From Meghimatium bilineatum (taxonomy: Eukaryota > Mollusca > Gastropoda > Stylommatophora > Philomycidae), in NCBI GenBank assembly GCA_034231615.1, contig CM067322.1, positions 54,383,685 through 54,447,684 on the forward strand: a stretch of DNA of 64,000 bases, in the 5' to 3' direction. The notes under the pieces are model-generated. The model worked only from the letters and a program-made list of their open reading frames with translations. It was not told the origin of the DNA and searched no databases. Positions within the stretch are counted from its first letter, which is position 1. Each line of letters starts with the position of its first letter. Made by a program: the position numbers and the translations under genes. Positions 39,901-54,900 of the stretch are shown here, piece after piece.

Positions 39901-42900
39901 TATTGCCAACTTGTTTACATTTTATGTATTTTGTACAGAATTTACTCAGGTTTCGTATGTTCTTTTTGATCCGCAGTATTTGTCTTTATTACAGTACTAT
40001 TTTCACAGAATTTGATATCCAAATACAGTTTTAGAAGTCAATTTGGATTGAAATACAGAATGAACTGTCTGATAATTAGGCATGGACATACACAGATGTT
40101 GAATTCTACATGAACTTACAATAGGAAAGTGTATTTGTTCCTATCCACTCCAATCGAAGCAACCTTTGATTTAAAATTCCTACAAATATTTTATGTTGCA
40201 GTCGGATTTTCTGAGTTTACAGCATATTAGATATCACAGCCAAGCTATAAACTAGACCAAATGCATTCTGTTCTCTCGACTACATTCTGCTAACTAGAAT
40301 TTTGACAATGAACGGAGAAGAAGACAATAACACATGAATCATAATGTTCTTAGCTAAAAGATTGCCTTTGAGTGAATGCTTATTTATCTATAGGTGCTTT
40401 CTATGCAAGTCTGCGTACTATTTTATTATTGATAAAATATGTATGCTCAGAACAGCAGAACTATTAACATTCCTAGTTTAGAAGTATCATTCAATGACAT
40501 CCAATAATACATAACCCGATATTTTGTATCTTCTAAAACATCAACAGAAAATAAAACATACCAATTGCCTTAGTAAAGGGGAAAAAAATTTGCAGCCCTT
40601 ATCCTGTGTTAGTAATTTAAACTTCTACTTTCAGTATATATTCTAGATCTTATGAAATATTTGGATAGAACAGTTTCACAATAAAATACTGCCACTTGTA
40701 ATGAAGTAAAGAACTTGCAAAGAAGTGTAATGGCAGATACACTCTGGGAGAGATCGGAGCAACTATGGACTGTCCAGTTTGCACTGATGATGATCCGACG
40801 ACTAAATACCTAATACTGTGACTTGACTGCTAGCAACGACATAAACTAATCTGAAATGAAAGTTAGACAATGAGGAAAACAAGGAGTATCACTGCTATAG
40901 ACTGCATTTTGATATAAAGTAAAGTAGATATACAGAAAAGAAGATACTAGTTTCTTCCTAACATACAAATGTTTCAAGTGTCAACTAGTACAGATTTACA
41001 TAATTTTTTTCTAAGTCAGGAAGGGGAAGAGAGAAATAAGTGGGAAAGTAGAGGCAGCAGACATGGTTCTATAGAAGAATGCTGAAAATACCATGGACTA
41101 CCAGGAAAACTAATCTGGAGGTGTTGAGTCAAATTCGAGACAGAGCTAAATTAATAATATAAGAAAGAGACAATCTTCATTTTTTGGTCACGTTATGAGA
41201 CAAGGAGGTTTGGAGAACATAGTTATAACAGGCAAGAATGAAGGCAAGAGAGACAGATGGCGACAACGTGAGAAAATAGTAGACAGTTTAACAACTCGCA
41301 TTGCTCTCGTGCGAACCCAGGTTAGCAGATAACCAAGATACTAAAAGTACCTCCCTGTGGTGCCCCCTGGAAACAGAAATACAGCTGCTCTTGCTGTATT
41401 CCTGGCCAACAATTTAAGGCTATGTCTGTGAAGGCTGTAGATGGAATGAGAATTTCCTGCAAAGAGAAGCAATATCTCTGAGACCTCTACTCCAACACAA
41501 CCAGCAGCACTGTCAACACACAGTGATGAAAGGCTTCTGTAAATTGTATCTTGTACAGCAGAAAATGCAGAAACATTGGAGGGGTTGTCAATACCTGATA
41601 TGGGTAGATCTCGCTAAGACATGATGATCCTATGAGTACACATTAAACCTGGAAAAGGACAAATGCACTAGAGGGCAGCTCTGGGCAATGGAGTCCCAAT
41701 TGTCCAGCACAAGACTGACTGGGGAATTGTTGTTCATGCTTGAGAACACACAAAAGCTACAGATCCCACCACAATAGAGCCAATTCAAAAAAGGAGTCAT
41801 TTCTCAGGTATTGGATTCGCAAACTTGAACATGTACTCCTTGGTATGAAAGCTTTGAATACAGCTCCCCATTGCACAGAGGACAAGCATTGAACTAATGT
41901 CGGAGAGCACATTGTTCAAAATTATGACAGAAGCAGTGTTGAGAATTGCACTTTGGATAACGTAGAGGGGAAGGAGGGTGGGCGCAAATCACTAATGGCG
42001 CTAAAAACCTAGCTCAACTCGACTGTCAACCGTTGCCCAACATGGCTCACACAGAAAGAATTGGGTTCAGTGCCCAAGGGCCCACTTCAAAGCTCCTTGT
42101 CTGAGATAGGCGTAATATACCCACTTCTTAAGGTAATATACGCAATGGCAAAGTGTAAAAATACACAGGCCATGCCTGATAATAAATTGGAAGGCTATCG
42201 CATGCGAACAAGGTGAGTGTGTGAGAAATGTACAGGTAAAATCTCAGACCCCCAACATGGTTTGGCAAAGCAGCACCTTATCAAGGAAGGTGTATCAACC
42301 CTGGGTCTAATTTGAGGTTTGCCGTTACCCAACACTGCTCATACAGAAGAAATTAGGTCTGGGACCTGGGGACACAAAGGGTGGTAATAGAAAAGTCTTC
42401 CTACATGGGGAACAGCTCACTGGCTGTGAAGCACCTTGTTGGAGGAAAGACAAACAATGGGTAACCCAAGAAAACTATCAGCTCATCTCGTAACATGTAC
42501 CCCCCTCTGAGTAAAAGGCTCCTCCAATAGGCATTGCACCAAGTAAAAAGGTGAAATCTCCTGAGTATGAAGGATTGGAGAAACCTCCCCACTGCACATA
42601 GGAAGCAAGAGCTATTAGCTCGTAATTCCTGCGTTTCGAAAATAAAACAAACAAACAACAACCTGGCATGGCAGGGAAACAACAATGATCATGATACATA
42701 ACATTGGAAATAAAGAGCTTGGAAAGATCCATGATTGCCTACGTCAGCTAGGCCGGCATGGCACCTACTGATGATGATAAGTAATACAGATGTTTTTATT
42801 TATACTAATACAACAGACGTTCTTATAACAATACAGATTTTAACTTTACAAAATACAAATTTATGAAACGATAAGTTGACAGGCGTGAACAGAGTTGTGT

Positions 42901-45900
42901 GCAGTATCTTCAATGAATCTATCTACCTATGTTCCTTATATTCCTTCAACACAGAATACAGTGCAGAAACCACAGCCTTCCAGTTTGAGTGATGTGATGC
43001 TATCGTGTTTAATTCTTGAATGTTTTTGAGACCCATAGTCATACCCTCTCTGATGGTTGTTCTGCGAAGAGTCTCTTTTGATATTTTTTTATTCACTGTT
43101 TGTTCAATGAATACTGATATTTATTTTGTGCAAGCAATAAAACTGTCTTAACGGCTGTAAATAAATTTGTATTAATCTTACATAGGTCTATCATCCCCAG
43201 AAGTTCTTAACAGATTACCTGAATCTATCAATAGCCTCAGCTATCTTGTTTGGCTCATCATCTGACTCAGAACGTGACAAGCTTTCTGAACCAAAGGAGC
43301 TGAGCAGCAAGGCAAGAAACAAGTTGAGCACCTATATAAATAGATGAAAATATCTCTTGTGTTATCTTTCTAACATAATTTAATATGAAGTTAAGTTGTA
43401 TGTTCTATGACAAATAATGAGCCCAATGATGTTTGATTACAAGTATGTTGAGAATTACACACTGTTTCCTCACCTACTGATTACACTCAGTACCAACATG
43501 TTGGGAAAACTGTTTGCTCACTTACTAAATGCATTAATTACTCACTCATTGGGTACACTGTTTGCTTTATGCGTACACTCATTACTCATACATTGGGTGC
43601 ACTCATTACTCACACATTGGATACACTGTTTGCTAACTCACTGGATACATCAATTGTTCACACATTGGGTACACTGTTTGCTAACTCACTGGATACATCA
43701 ATTACTAACACAATGAGTACACTGTTGTTTGTTTAATGCATATGTTCACTACTTACACATTGCAAACACTCAATATACACAGTTTGCTTAATCACCGTAT
43801 ACACGCATTAATCTTCTCACATTGGGTACACTGTTTACTCAATCACTGTACACACTCATTACCAACATATTGAGTACCAGTACACAGTTTTATAACTGAC
43901 TGAATATACTCATTACTCATACAGTGGGTGCAATGTTTGCTCAATCACTGAATAAATTAATGCTCCTCTCACATTGGCTGCACTGTTATAGTGCGTTCAT
44001 AAATATTTGTCCACCGATATTGTCTATTTTCTCCGTAACGACTGAACGTATAGTCTTCATATTTTGCATGAGTGCATTATTTATTAACCATGTTACAGAA
44101 TTATAATTAATTATTTTCTACATTGAACGGATTTATCGCAGCAGTCGCTACGAATGCCGTTTTTAAGGTAGCAATACTTTTCATTTGATGGTCGTAATAA
44201 TAGACGGGTTTACATTGAAAATTACTATTTTTATTTGTCAATGAAGTGAATTGCGTATTATTTGTTTATTGTTGTATTTTGCATTCTTGCTATTCATTGG
44301 CTGTTAGGCAAAGTGTGAATGTACTAGCCAATTATATGCACGATTATATAAGAAGACGTCATAATTGATTACATTATATAACAGTGAAATGTCTTTAGTG
44401 AGCTTCTTCATGCATCGAATAGCACAATCTTAGAACGTCAATTAATATTTACATGTGTAACACATTAAGTAAGCATTTTGTTTAGAGATTTCATAGTTCA
44501 TTATATTAAAATAATAGCAGAATGTCATTTTCCTCAAAAGTGTATCTCATATTAGACATGTTTTTATTGTGATGTCTTCAACATATCATGGTTTTATAAA
44601 TAATTACATAAAGCAGCATTTACAAGTATATTACAAACATGTCTTTGAAAATTAAATTCATTGCACTAAAAAAGTATAACTATGAGATTGTACAAATATT
44701 TTTCACAAAAGGTGCGACACAAAAACTATTTCATAGTATTTCACACTGTCACGGTGGTTACAATTAGTAACAGAGTTCAAATATCTTGGTAGTATTTTTA
44801 CAGAAAATGGAAGCCTCGATAGAGAAATAGAGATGAGATGTCAAAAGACAAATGCAGTAACATACCAACTGTCACAGCTACTTCTTCACCCCAAGATTGA
44901 GATGGAAGTTAAGTGTCAAATGATCTACAGTATATCCCTACCAACACTGTGTTACCAGTGCCAAACCTGGTCTCTCTCATCTTCACATTGCAGAAAGATA
45001 GTGACATGTGAGATGAAATGCTTGAGGAAAGCTGCCGGTGTCACCAGGCTTGACAGATTGTGGAATGAATATATCAGGGAAAGAATAGGTATAATATCTT
45101 GTACAGATTGCATAGAGAGAGATCAAGTGGTTTGGCCACATTGTGAGAATGCATTATGAAAAGTTGCCCGTACAAGCATATAACCAAATGAGATCAGGGT
45201 ACAAAGCTAGAGGAAGACCACGGAAAAGATGGATAGAAAACGTCAGGGACATCCTGTACAGACACGGTCATAGCACAGCCGAGGCCACACATCTGGCTTT
45301 AGAACGCAAGCTCGAGCTCCAATCACCCTTACGCTTAACAGCAAGAGTGGATCACAAACCACCTGGGGAAAGACAATAGACGGTGGTTATGCGAAGATAA
45401 CCATAGTTTAAAAAAAAAAAAGAAACGGAAGGACGGAAAATGTTGTAGTTAATTTTCTTAAAGAAAATAATTAAGAGATCAATTTGTAGACTTTTGGATT
45501 GCAAAGAAACTTTGAGATTAACGACATTGAAAATGTATACAGAAAAGAACAACGACATTCACATTTGTAAAACTAAATTACATACATGTAACAGAAGTGT
45601 CTTGTGAGAAAACCACATTTAGTAACTATGAGAAGTAAATATTTCAGACAAATCAGGGAGATGTGTAAAGAAAATTATGATATTGTAAAAAAGGTGAAGT
45701 AACCCATAGCAATTATTAATGCCGTAGGGGTGTGAGATGTTAGCGATCTCACATTTCAGAGGTTCTACAATGAGGACGGTAGCCATCTCCTCTCCCTCGC
45801 AGTCTTTATTTCCCGGATTAATCCGGTACCCATTTAAGGTTGGGTTGACCTGGAAGCCGTTGCGATATGAAAAACATTTCCGCCTCAACTGGGGAGTGAA

Positions 45901-48900
45901 CCCAGGATCACTCATATGCAAAGCCAGTGTGCTAAACACTGCGCTACGCAGCTCCCTACGATATTGTATATACGGATGAAAAGTGGATTAATGCTCACCG
46001 CACTAATAAAAAGGAATGACCATCTGTAGATGGAACTATTAAAAGATATGTACCAAGCAGCAAAAGTAGATTAATAATGACATATGCAGGTCGCAGACAA
46101 AATGTTCTTAAAAAAATGTTCTTTTTTGTGAACTCATTTTTTCATTTACAAATCTACCGATAATCGAGACTACCATGCTGAGATGAATGATAATATATTT
46201 AGAAATTGGTTAGAAAAGACTGTACTTCCATCATTAGATAGACCATCCTGTCTAGTTATGGCACAGCAGAAAATCTAAAACAGATAGCAGCCTATATCAA
46301 AGATTCCAGAGTCTCAACCTGACTGAGTGATAATCGCCAAAGAAAGAAAAACAGATGAGAACAAATTGTCATTCTACATACCACCTCAGAACAGGATAAA
46401 ACAACCTTTGCAGCCACATGTACACAAAGTTAGATTCTGGAAACACATCCTTATGTACATGTGGAGGGGTAGCTCAGACAGCAGAGCATATTTATCAAGA
46501 ATGCCCAGACTATGAAATGCTGAGGCCATCATTGGCTCAGAGAAACAACAGTCGAAGAAAAACTACTTTATTGATCTCTCTACAAGTTACAAAACACAGT
46601 AAGGTTTCTAGAAAGACAAGTCTTCAGATAAAAACACATTCCAAGCAAATGAAAGAAGAGGTAAGATTGTGCACATGTTGCAATGGTGCACATGTTATTT
46701 ATTACTTAAGACTATTATGTACTCACCACCAAGTTTCCAATAATGTAGGTGAGTAAAAAGAATGGCACACATGGCCAACTGGCGACCTTGTAGCACCCCC
46801 ACATAGACTCAATCCACTCACCACACAGCACTCGAAATACAATCATGAATGAATGTAGGAAATCATTAAAATTCCACCTTGGCATCCTCTCTGCCTCCTC
46901 AATTTCGGTTCCACTAGGGTAAACAAAACATATTGATGCAAATATAAAATGGAAAAGCTATTTTATTGTATTGAAAAAGCTATATAACTGGTTAAAAAAG
47001 TATTGAGCAGTTTATAAATACATTAGATTGTAGATATGTATCACTGAATGTGTTTTCTGTATGTCCGAAGAATTATTTGAATGTGTTTTCACACATTAAA
47101 AACAGATTTAACAGGTTACCTTTCACCGTTGTTAATTTGTCTGATTTCTATTTTCCAAAGATGTCATAGAAAGCAACTATCTATTGTAGTACTAGTGTAG
47201 TTTTCCTGGATAACTCCAATGTGCTTCTGCGATATTTGGATCTTTTGCTTTATCTGATGAATTAGTTTGTCATGTTTGATGCGCTGAATGACGTACAAAA
47301 TTGATTTTGAATCACTAAAGATTGCGATTGTTCAGGGTATTTGAATAGCTGTGAGTATAGGAGTTCTTTATGGATCACGCATTTTATGTCAGTGGAAAGG
47401 GGTTGTTCATTTGTGGTGCCATCTGAGAACATGATATATATTTAACTGCCACCATTTTTTATGGCTGTTTATTGCCTTTATAGGTTAGTGCAGTATTCTA
47501 GTTGATAGTGAGCTTGCTTGCTATCACTGGGTAACAGCATGCCAGGTTCGAAACTATGTCTGGGAAAAAATAAAATCTGGTTTGTGATTTCTCGCTTGAC
47601 ATGACCACTCCTCCAGTTGACTCAGTTGTAAATGAGTACCTGATGCATGAATTAGGAGAGGTAAAGACATCAAGGAAGTTAACTGATCACCCTACCTAAT
47701 AGTAGCTGCAGCTTAGTACATGAAGAGTTATCTGCATTCCCGGCAGCAGGTTGCTGCCATGAGACCTACCTTTTATGTCTGGTCCATCTGTGAATACGTG
47801 TTACGGTTTTCTTTTAGATAGATTGTTACACATTCAACATGTGAAGTGATAAACCTCTTTGTTCTGTTACTGTGTGCTTTCAGAACTAATAGGTGTAACC
47901 AAGTTGCAGAGTACTGTATGAGCATGAGTTAGAATAAAGCACACACTAGTCCTCCAGGTGAAAGATAGCTCTCAGTTCATGTGAACTTATACAGGACTGA
48001 ATATTGATATTTGTATATGACTGTACAATGATAGTTGTCATTGGATGTATCCTTTGTCAGAATAGAGCTGTTTTAGAAGGAGAAGAAAACTAACTATATA
48101 AGTGAGAATATAAGTGCTGTTTGCGAGGTATATTTCTTATTTCCATATCTATGGCTACCTTAGTTAGTTAGTCGTTGGATCATCGTCATTGCACTCCGGA
48201 CAAGTCCATAGGTGCTCAGATCTTTCCTTGAGTGTATCCGCCATTACCATTATATCTATTGCTACCTGTGAGTGACGAGTGTTGTTGCAACAAACAAACG
48301 GCATATAAGAATCAAGAGTTATTAATCATAACATAACCAGAACAGTCAGTTACCACATGCTGAATGATATACTGAATATGAGATCAGAGCCCCAATGGAC
48401 TTGTCTAGAGTGCCATGATGATGATGATGTACTGACTACCTAACTAGCATAGAGCTGTCATCTCCGTTGGTGTAAAATATACATAGCAAGACAAGATCCT
48501 GGATACTATTGTCCTTAACATATTTGGTATCATAGCATTGCCACTATTCTGATACAGTCACAGATTCTCTGGGCTGGTCATCGCTTACTAAAGAAACTTC
48601 TCTATTGCGAGTTGCAGAAGGGCATATGTTCTCAAGAAGCACTACATGGCCTCTTTAAAAACCACAATTAAAGCCTTAGGTATATAGGAATCGCTGCACA
48701 AATCTGATATGTGTATCCAAGCTCATTGATTTTACAACAGTAAAGAGAAAGATGACAAATTCAGACAAATTTAATTTTTCATGACATCATTGAGAAAAAT
48801 GAAAAATATATTGTGTAATATGACCTTGTCATTAGAGGTGAGAAAGGTCAGCACAGAATGCTGTGAGGAATGGAGGTGCAGGTGTATATATAGAATATCC

Positions 48901-51900
48901 ACACAAGCCTAGAGATACAATCAGAACACCGACAGGAAAATTCTGCAATAATTATGATGCAGAAATCCAGGCAATTAGTGTGGCAGCTAAGAAACTGCTG
49001 AACACCAACTCTGGCCTACAGCCTGTGGTATTCCTGACAGATGCAAGGTCAGTGCTTCAAGCTCTCCAGTCTGGAAAATTAACAGACTTAAAAAAACTAC
49101 TTAGCGAATTGTCTTACCAGTATAGGGTAACCATGCAGTGGATACCCTCTGACTGTGGAATACCAGGAAATGAAAAAGCAGACCAACTGGCTAAGAAAGG
49201 TGCTGCCGAAGACCAACCAGATATACCAATCACCTACCATCAGAAAAAAACAGATGATAAAGTCAATAAGAAAGCAACAAACACCAACACAAGATGACTA
49301 TCACATTATGAACAGATCAGAACAAGTTATACTTCTACGTCTCAGAACAGGATACAACCGACTCCGCAGTCACATGTATACAAAGTTCAAGATTGGCAAC
49401 ACAGCCATGTGTACAGGCAGCACAGAGTGCCAAACATATACTTCAAGAGTGTTCTGAGCATGAAACGCTGAGGCAGACATATTGGCCAGAGGAAACAACA
49501 CTGGAATCAAAGCTCTATGGGACACTGTATGAACTACAAAAGACAGTGAGTTTTATTAAGGAGACAGAATTACAGATATAGACATGTTTCAAGTGAACGA
49601 AAGAAGAAGAAGAAGAGGTGAGAAAGAGAGTTCTGCGGTGCTATATAACCCCTATACTAACATATGGGTGCAAGTCTTGGACAATAAACAAACTGGAAAG
49701 TGAGAAATTAGAGGCAACTGAGATGTGGTTCTACAGGAGAATGCTGAGAATACCATAGACTGCCAGAAAAACTAATGTAGAGGTGTTGAAAGAGTTAAAT
49801 GCGAAATGGACCTTAATCAACAATATAAGAATAAGGCAATCTTCTTTTTTTGGCCTCTTCATGAGATACAGGCATGTTTAGAGAACATAGTCACAACAGG
49901 CAAAATTGAAGGCAACGACAGAGGGCGACAATGTGAGAAAATATTAGACAGTTTGACAGCCTGGCACGGCAAGGAAACAACAACAACCTTGATACATAAT
50001 ACTGTGGACAGAGAGTTGTGGAGAGCCATGACCACCTACGCCAGCCGGCGTATGATGATGATGAAAGAGAAAGGCTCAGCATCTTGTGAAAAGAGGAAAA
50101 ATGCAGCAGTTCAGCAGCTGAGAGTGGCTATATATCCTTGAGTGAAATAAGGTTTCTCTAGAGGTTTATTTTATGCACAGATGGCTCCAACATTTTGCAA
50201 AGCTTTGAGAAAAAGCCTCAGAGGTGGTAAAAATAATTGTACATAAGAAATGTTGTGGAGCTTCCATATGATGAAATGTGTGTGTCATGGGGCTTCCATA
50301 AGATGACGTGTTTGTTATCTGCTAAGAGTAACTGTTACATGGTAGCTGATCTGATGAGCTATTGGTGAAACCCTCAGCCTGGATGTACATGTGCATATAC
50401 GTGTATATAGCATAATAAAATGTGCAATTAACAAAGAATATATGATTGTTTTATAATGAGTATAGTGATAGTAAAGAAGAAGCGGTGAACTAAATTTTGG
50501 ATTGACAACATCAAGGAATGGTCCTGACATATTTTTCTATTATCATCTGAATGGCTGAAGACGGATATTTCGATGGATTTTTTTTATCCTGTCACAAATG
50601 CGGACAGCAAGAAACAAAAACATAATATTGATTGTTTAAAATGTCTGAATTGTAATGACAATCTGATTTACTCAAACAATTATATTATCATACTTCTCAT
50701 TAAAAACTCCTGTCTTTACATATTTTTTATATTGGTCGGAGAAAAGTTGTTGACCCATCACAGCAAAGATGAAAATGACTATAGCCAACACAATGATTAA
50801 GTTGCCAAGGGCTCCCATGGTTCTTGCCACAATAGATAACAGCATGTTTAGTGTAGGCCAAGACTTGGCTAGCTTGAACACTCTAAGCTGTGTACAAAAA
50901 ATGACATCAAATAACTACTGTTGCCAAAAATTATTTAACAAATATAAATATCTTTAACCAATAGTATGTATGTTTTATATATTACACAAAATGTTTCAGT
51001 TTAATTATCATGCTAAACTAAGTCCTTCTCCACAATAAACCTGTATGCAGATCCTAAACATGATTTACCTTAGTTATTCTGATTTGTGTGCATGCTTATC
51101 ATTGGCTGGCAACACAAAGTGATAAATTGTCAGTCAATAGTGTCAGACAAGATAAGTGACATTATTTGGCAGTGACGAAGTGTCAATAGACGTCAAAATT
51201 ATCTTCTACCTCTCCCATGATTAATCAACTTAAATAGTGCACAGAAATTTATAATTATTTACTATAATCATTCTCTCTATGCGATGTGTCCTTTGCAGGA
51301 TGTTGTCCCCACTGCCACTCTTTAAGCCTCACGGTTCTGTGCGAGCTGCCCAGCTTCCTCCAGTGTCATGTTCAGAAGATCTTCGATGTCATGTGTCCAT
51401 CAGTCTTGTTCTGCCTCTTGTTCTCTTTCCTGGAACTTTCCCCTCATGATTAAGCTGTCCAAACCATTGTGTCTTTTTATATGTTCGAAATATGTAAGTT
51501 TGTTGTAATCATTAGTACCCAGTAAATATTTTTTTTAATTTCGCCGATTTAAAACAAAAAATTAATAAGAAATGATGCTGCATGGCATACAGGGGTATAA
51601 AGCGAAAATAACAAATAATGAAAGACTATAATCATTACAGAAAGATAATCACAGGTTTATTCTTTTTTTGTTGTTGCTGAAAGTTATCTGTCCCTGACAC
51701 CCACAAATTATTGCGTATGCATGACTGTCTACTGTATAAAATGTTTCAATTCAGATCTGCAACTTTCATTCACTGCAGAAGACCAGACCATTGATCTATT
51801 AATAGCAATGTAATGGTTCTATTAGAAGCTGGATTCAGACATATACATCTCAGAATGGAAAACTCTTATCTGTTTTATAAACTTGTGTGTGTCATGGAGC

Positions 51901-54900
51901 TGTTTTAAAATGTTATGTGTGCGCAACTAATTTGTTTTGATGCAATTAGTATATGAAGGTAAATTTAAAGATTACTGTAGATTACAGCAAAGAATTTCCA
52001 CAGAATATATTAACTTATCTGCTACAGAGTATCTTTAATGCTCGGACGGAATACATTTTTTGGAGATTTATGTGTGTATACATCTGTCACGGGAACAAGA
52101 AATACCCGGTAGTAGTTTTAAATATATTAAAAATTATAATGTAGTATATTTATTTTGAAACATAAATTAACAGAGAATGTGGTTATCACAAGTTTATTTT
52201 GAATATAGGCCTAATTGCTTTTATTATTGAAAAATTAATTTTAATAATAAAATATAATTTATAAATTAAAAATGTTATAAATTTTGAACATGTATTATGA
52301 ACGTACCAATCTTCAGAATGAATAGCTTTCACTCAAACTCTATCAATTTTGTATGTAATCCAATTACGAATATAAATATGTATAGAATATAGGTGTAGTG
52401 CTTCAATTATGTTTGTTATTTCCAAATAATGAGACCGGTTCTCTGAGATTTAAAAGTAGATCTAAGACTTCGATTGAGATTTTTGTCATATTTGTCTTAC
52501 TAATTTGTATAAATCTGCTTAAGCATGTTGCCAGTTATTACAAGTTAAGATTTCAATAATTAATGCGACCAAAGTTAATAAAATAGTTACCGGTATACTA
52601 CAACAAAACATATATTCGCTAAAAAATATATATATCAAAAATATAATTTTAAAAAATGACATCACATACCACACATGTACAAAACGTATCAATAACTTTA
52701 AAAATTGATATAATATCACTTAAAAATCATGTCAGAAGTAATGTGGACATATTACACTTTTGATTGGAACCATCATTATATACTTATTTCAATATAAATA
52801 CAGAAAATGCTTAAAAATTGTTTAAAATGTCAGTGTCGCTTTAATGACAATCCGTAAAATGTAATGCTATCATAGGATCAATTAGAAGACAGTAGGCCCC
52901 CATGCAGAGAAAGAGTGAAATAAATTACTAAAACAGAACCCATTCTGTGATAATGTATATGCAGATGAGACAAAGCATTTACCACCTAAAGAAATACTGG
53001 CATATTTTATTGTACATGGCTCAATCTATCAGGAAGTGGTAAAACTACTCTGTTTAGTGTTGACTATACCTACAACTACAGCCAACAGTGAAAGAAGTAT
53101 GCGCACCCTGAACAGAATAAAAACATATCTCAAAAACTCCATGAACAATCGTCTGTCATGTTTGAACTCCTTGGTGATTGAGAAGAAACTATTAGGTGCC
53201 TTTCATTAAGATCAATATTTATTGAGAGGGTATCGAACATTTTCACAGCAAAGAAGAACGGATGCCGTAAGCTGCATTACAAGATTATATAGGGCATTTT
53301 AAAAAAAAACTAGTTAATATTCTATATAGGACCATAAATTCATGTTTCTGGTGGAATAAAGGAGGGAGAGCTACCTTACCTAATAAAAAAGGTCACTTGA
53401 CGTCCCTACTTTAAAAATTAATGCTACTCCACTGTTGTTTGGGATATACACGTGTGACTATTCTGGAGATTAACTTGGTTAAACACTCTGAATACTGATA
53501 GAAAAGCTACATACACGTCAAATGATAATTCTGTATTTCAGCCTAAATAAACCATTAAATTGTACAAAAGGTAAATATGGGGTATTAATACAGGTGTATT
53601 ATAGTAAAATACAGGATATTAATACAGCTACACTTACCATCTCTCTCTGCAACTTCCTAAGAAGCATGCAGTACTGATAGTTTTAAAAATATAAGTGTAT
53701 TCTACTAAACCTGAATATGTTTCATACACAAAATTCTACATGTTGACAGGTTTGAAGCTCATACTATCAAAGTTTGCTGTTGTGAACTTATGCTGGACAG
53801 AATATTTATATTTGTATATGACTGTGCAATGATAGTTGTCCTTTAATGTACCCTTTTTCTATTCCCTTTGATTTGTCTCTAATATGGTAGAGCAGGCAGT
53901 TTTATCCCACATCATAACCAAGTCCTGGAAGTTCACAGTTTTATTTATTCCTCTTAGTGACTGTTTTTTGCATTTGAGATGTAATTAGGAATTTATGCAT
54001 TTGAATTTGTATCTATGCAGTTTAGTGACAAGTAATTTTCTAAAATGATGACACTACACTCAGGAAACAAATTGCGTGCAATAGTAGATATCCCAGGAAT
54101 ATCAGTGGGAGGACATAACATAAATAATTTGAGATATGCGGATGACACTGTTCTGATTGCAAAAAGTGAGGAAGACCTTCAAAAATTAATTAAAGTAGTA
54201 GTCACAGAAAGCAAAGAGAAAGGCCTCTTCCTAAATATCAAGAAAACAGAAGTAATGGTTATTTCAAAGAAAGAAAATAACACACCTTGCAAGATCATAG
54301 TGAATGATATAGTATTAAAACAGGTCCACCAATTCAAATATCTAGGTACAATTATAACAGCAGATGGAAGAAGTTCAACAGAAATAAGATGCAGAATAGG
54401 ACAGGCAAAAACAACATTCAGAAAAATGAAAAATATACTGTGTAATATGACCTTGTCATTAGAGGTGAGAAAGAGAGTTCTGCAGTGCTATATTACCCCT
54501 ATACTAACATATGGGTGCGAGTCTTGGACAATAAACAAACTGGAAAGTGGGAGATTGGAGGCAACAGAGATGTGGTTCTACAGAAGAATGCTGAGAATAC
54601 CATGGACTGCCAGAAAAACTAATGTAGAGGTGTTAAAAGAGTTAAATGCGAAACGGACCTTAATCAACAATATAAGAAAAAGGCAATCTTCTCTTTTTTT
54701 TTGGCCACTTCATGAGACAGGCAGGTTTAGAGAACATAATCACAACAGGCAAGATTGAAGGCACCAGAGACAGAGGGCGACAACGTGAGAAAATATTAGA
54801 CAGTTTGACAACCTGGCACGGCAAAGAAACAACAACGACTTTGATACATAATACTGTGGACAGAGAGCTGTGGAGAGCCATGACCGCCTACGCCACCCGG

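Noticed and set aside
43417..43716. 99-codon Leu/His-rich frame
   Set aside because: Translation of a degenerate minisatellite.
46418..46756. 112-codon plus-strand frame as a host gene
   Set aside because: Its first half is the zinc knuckle of an I-type LINE and its end runs across channel exon 4 on the other strand.
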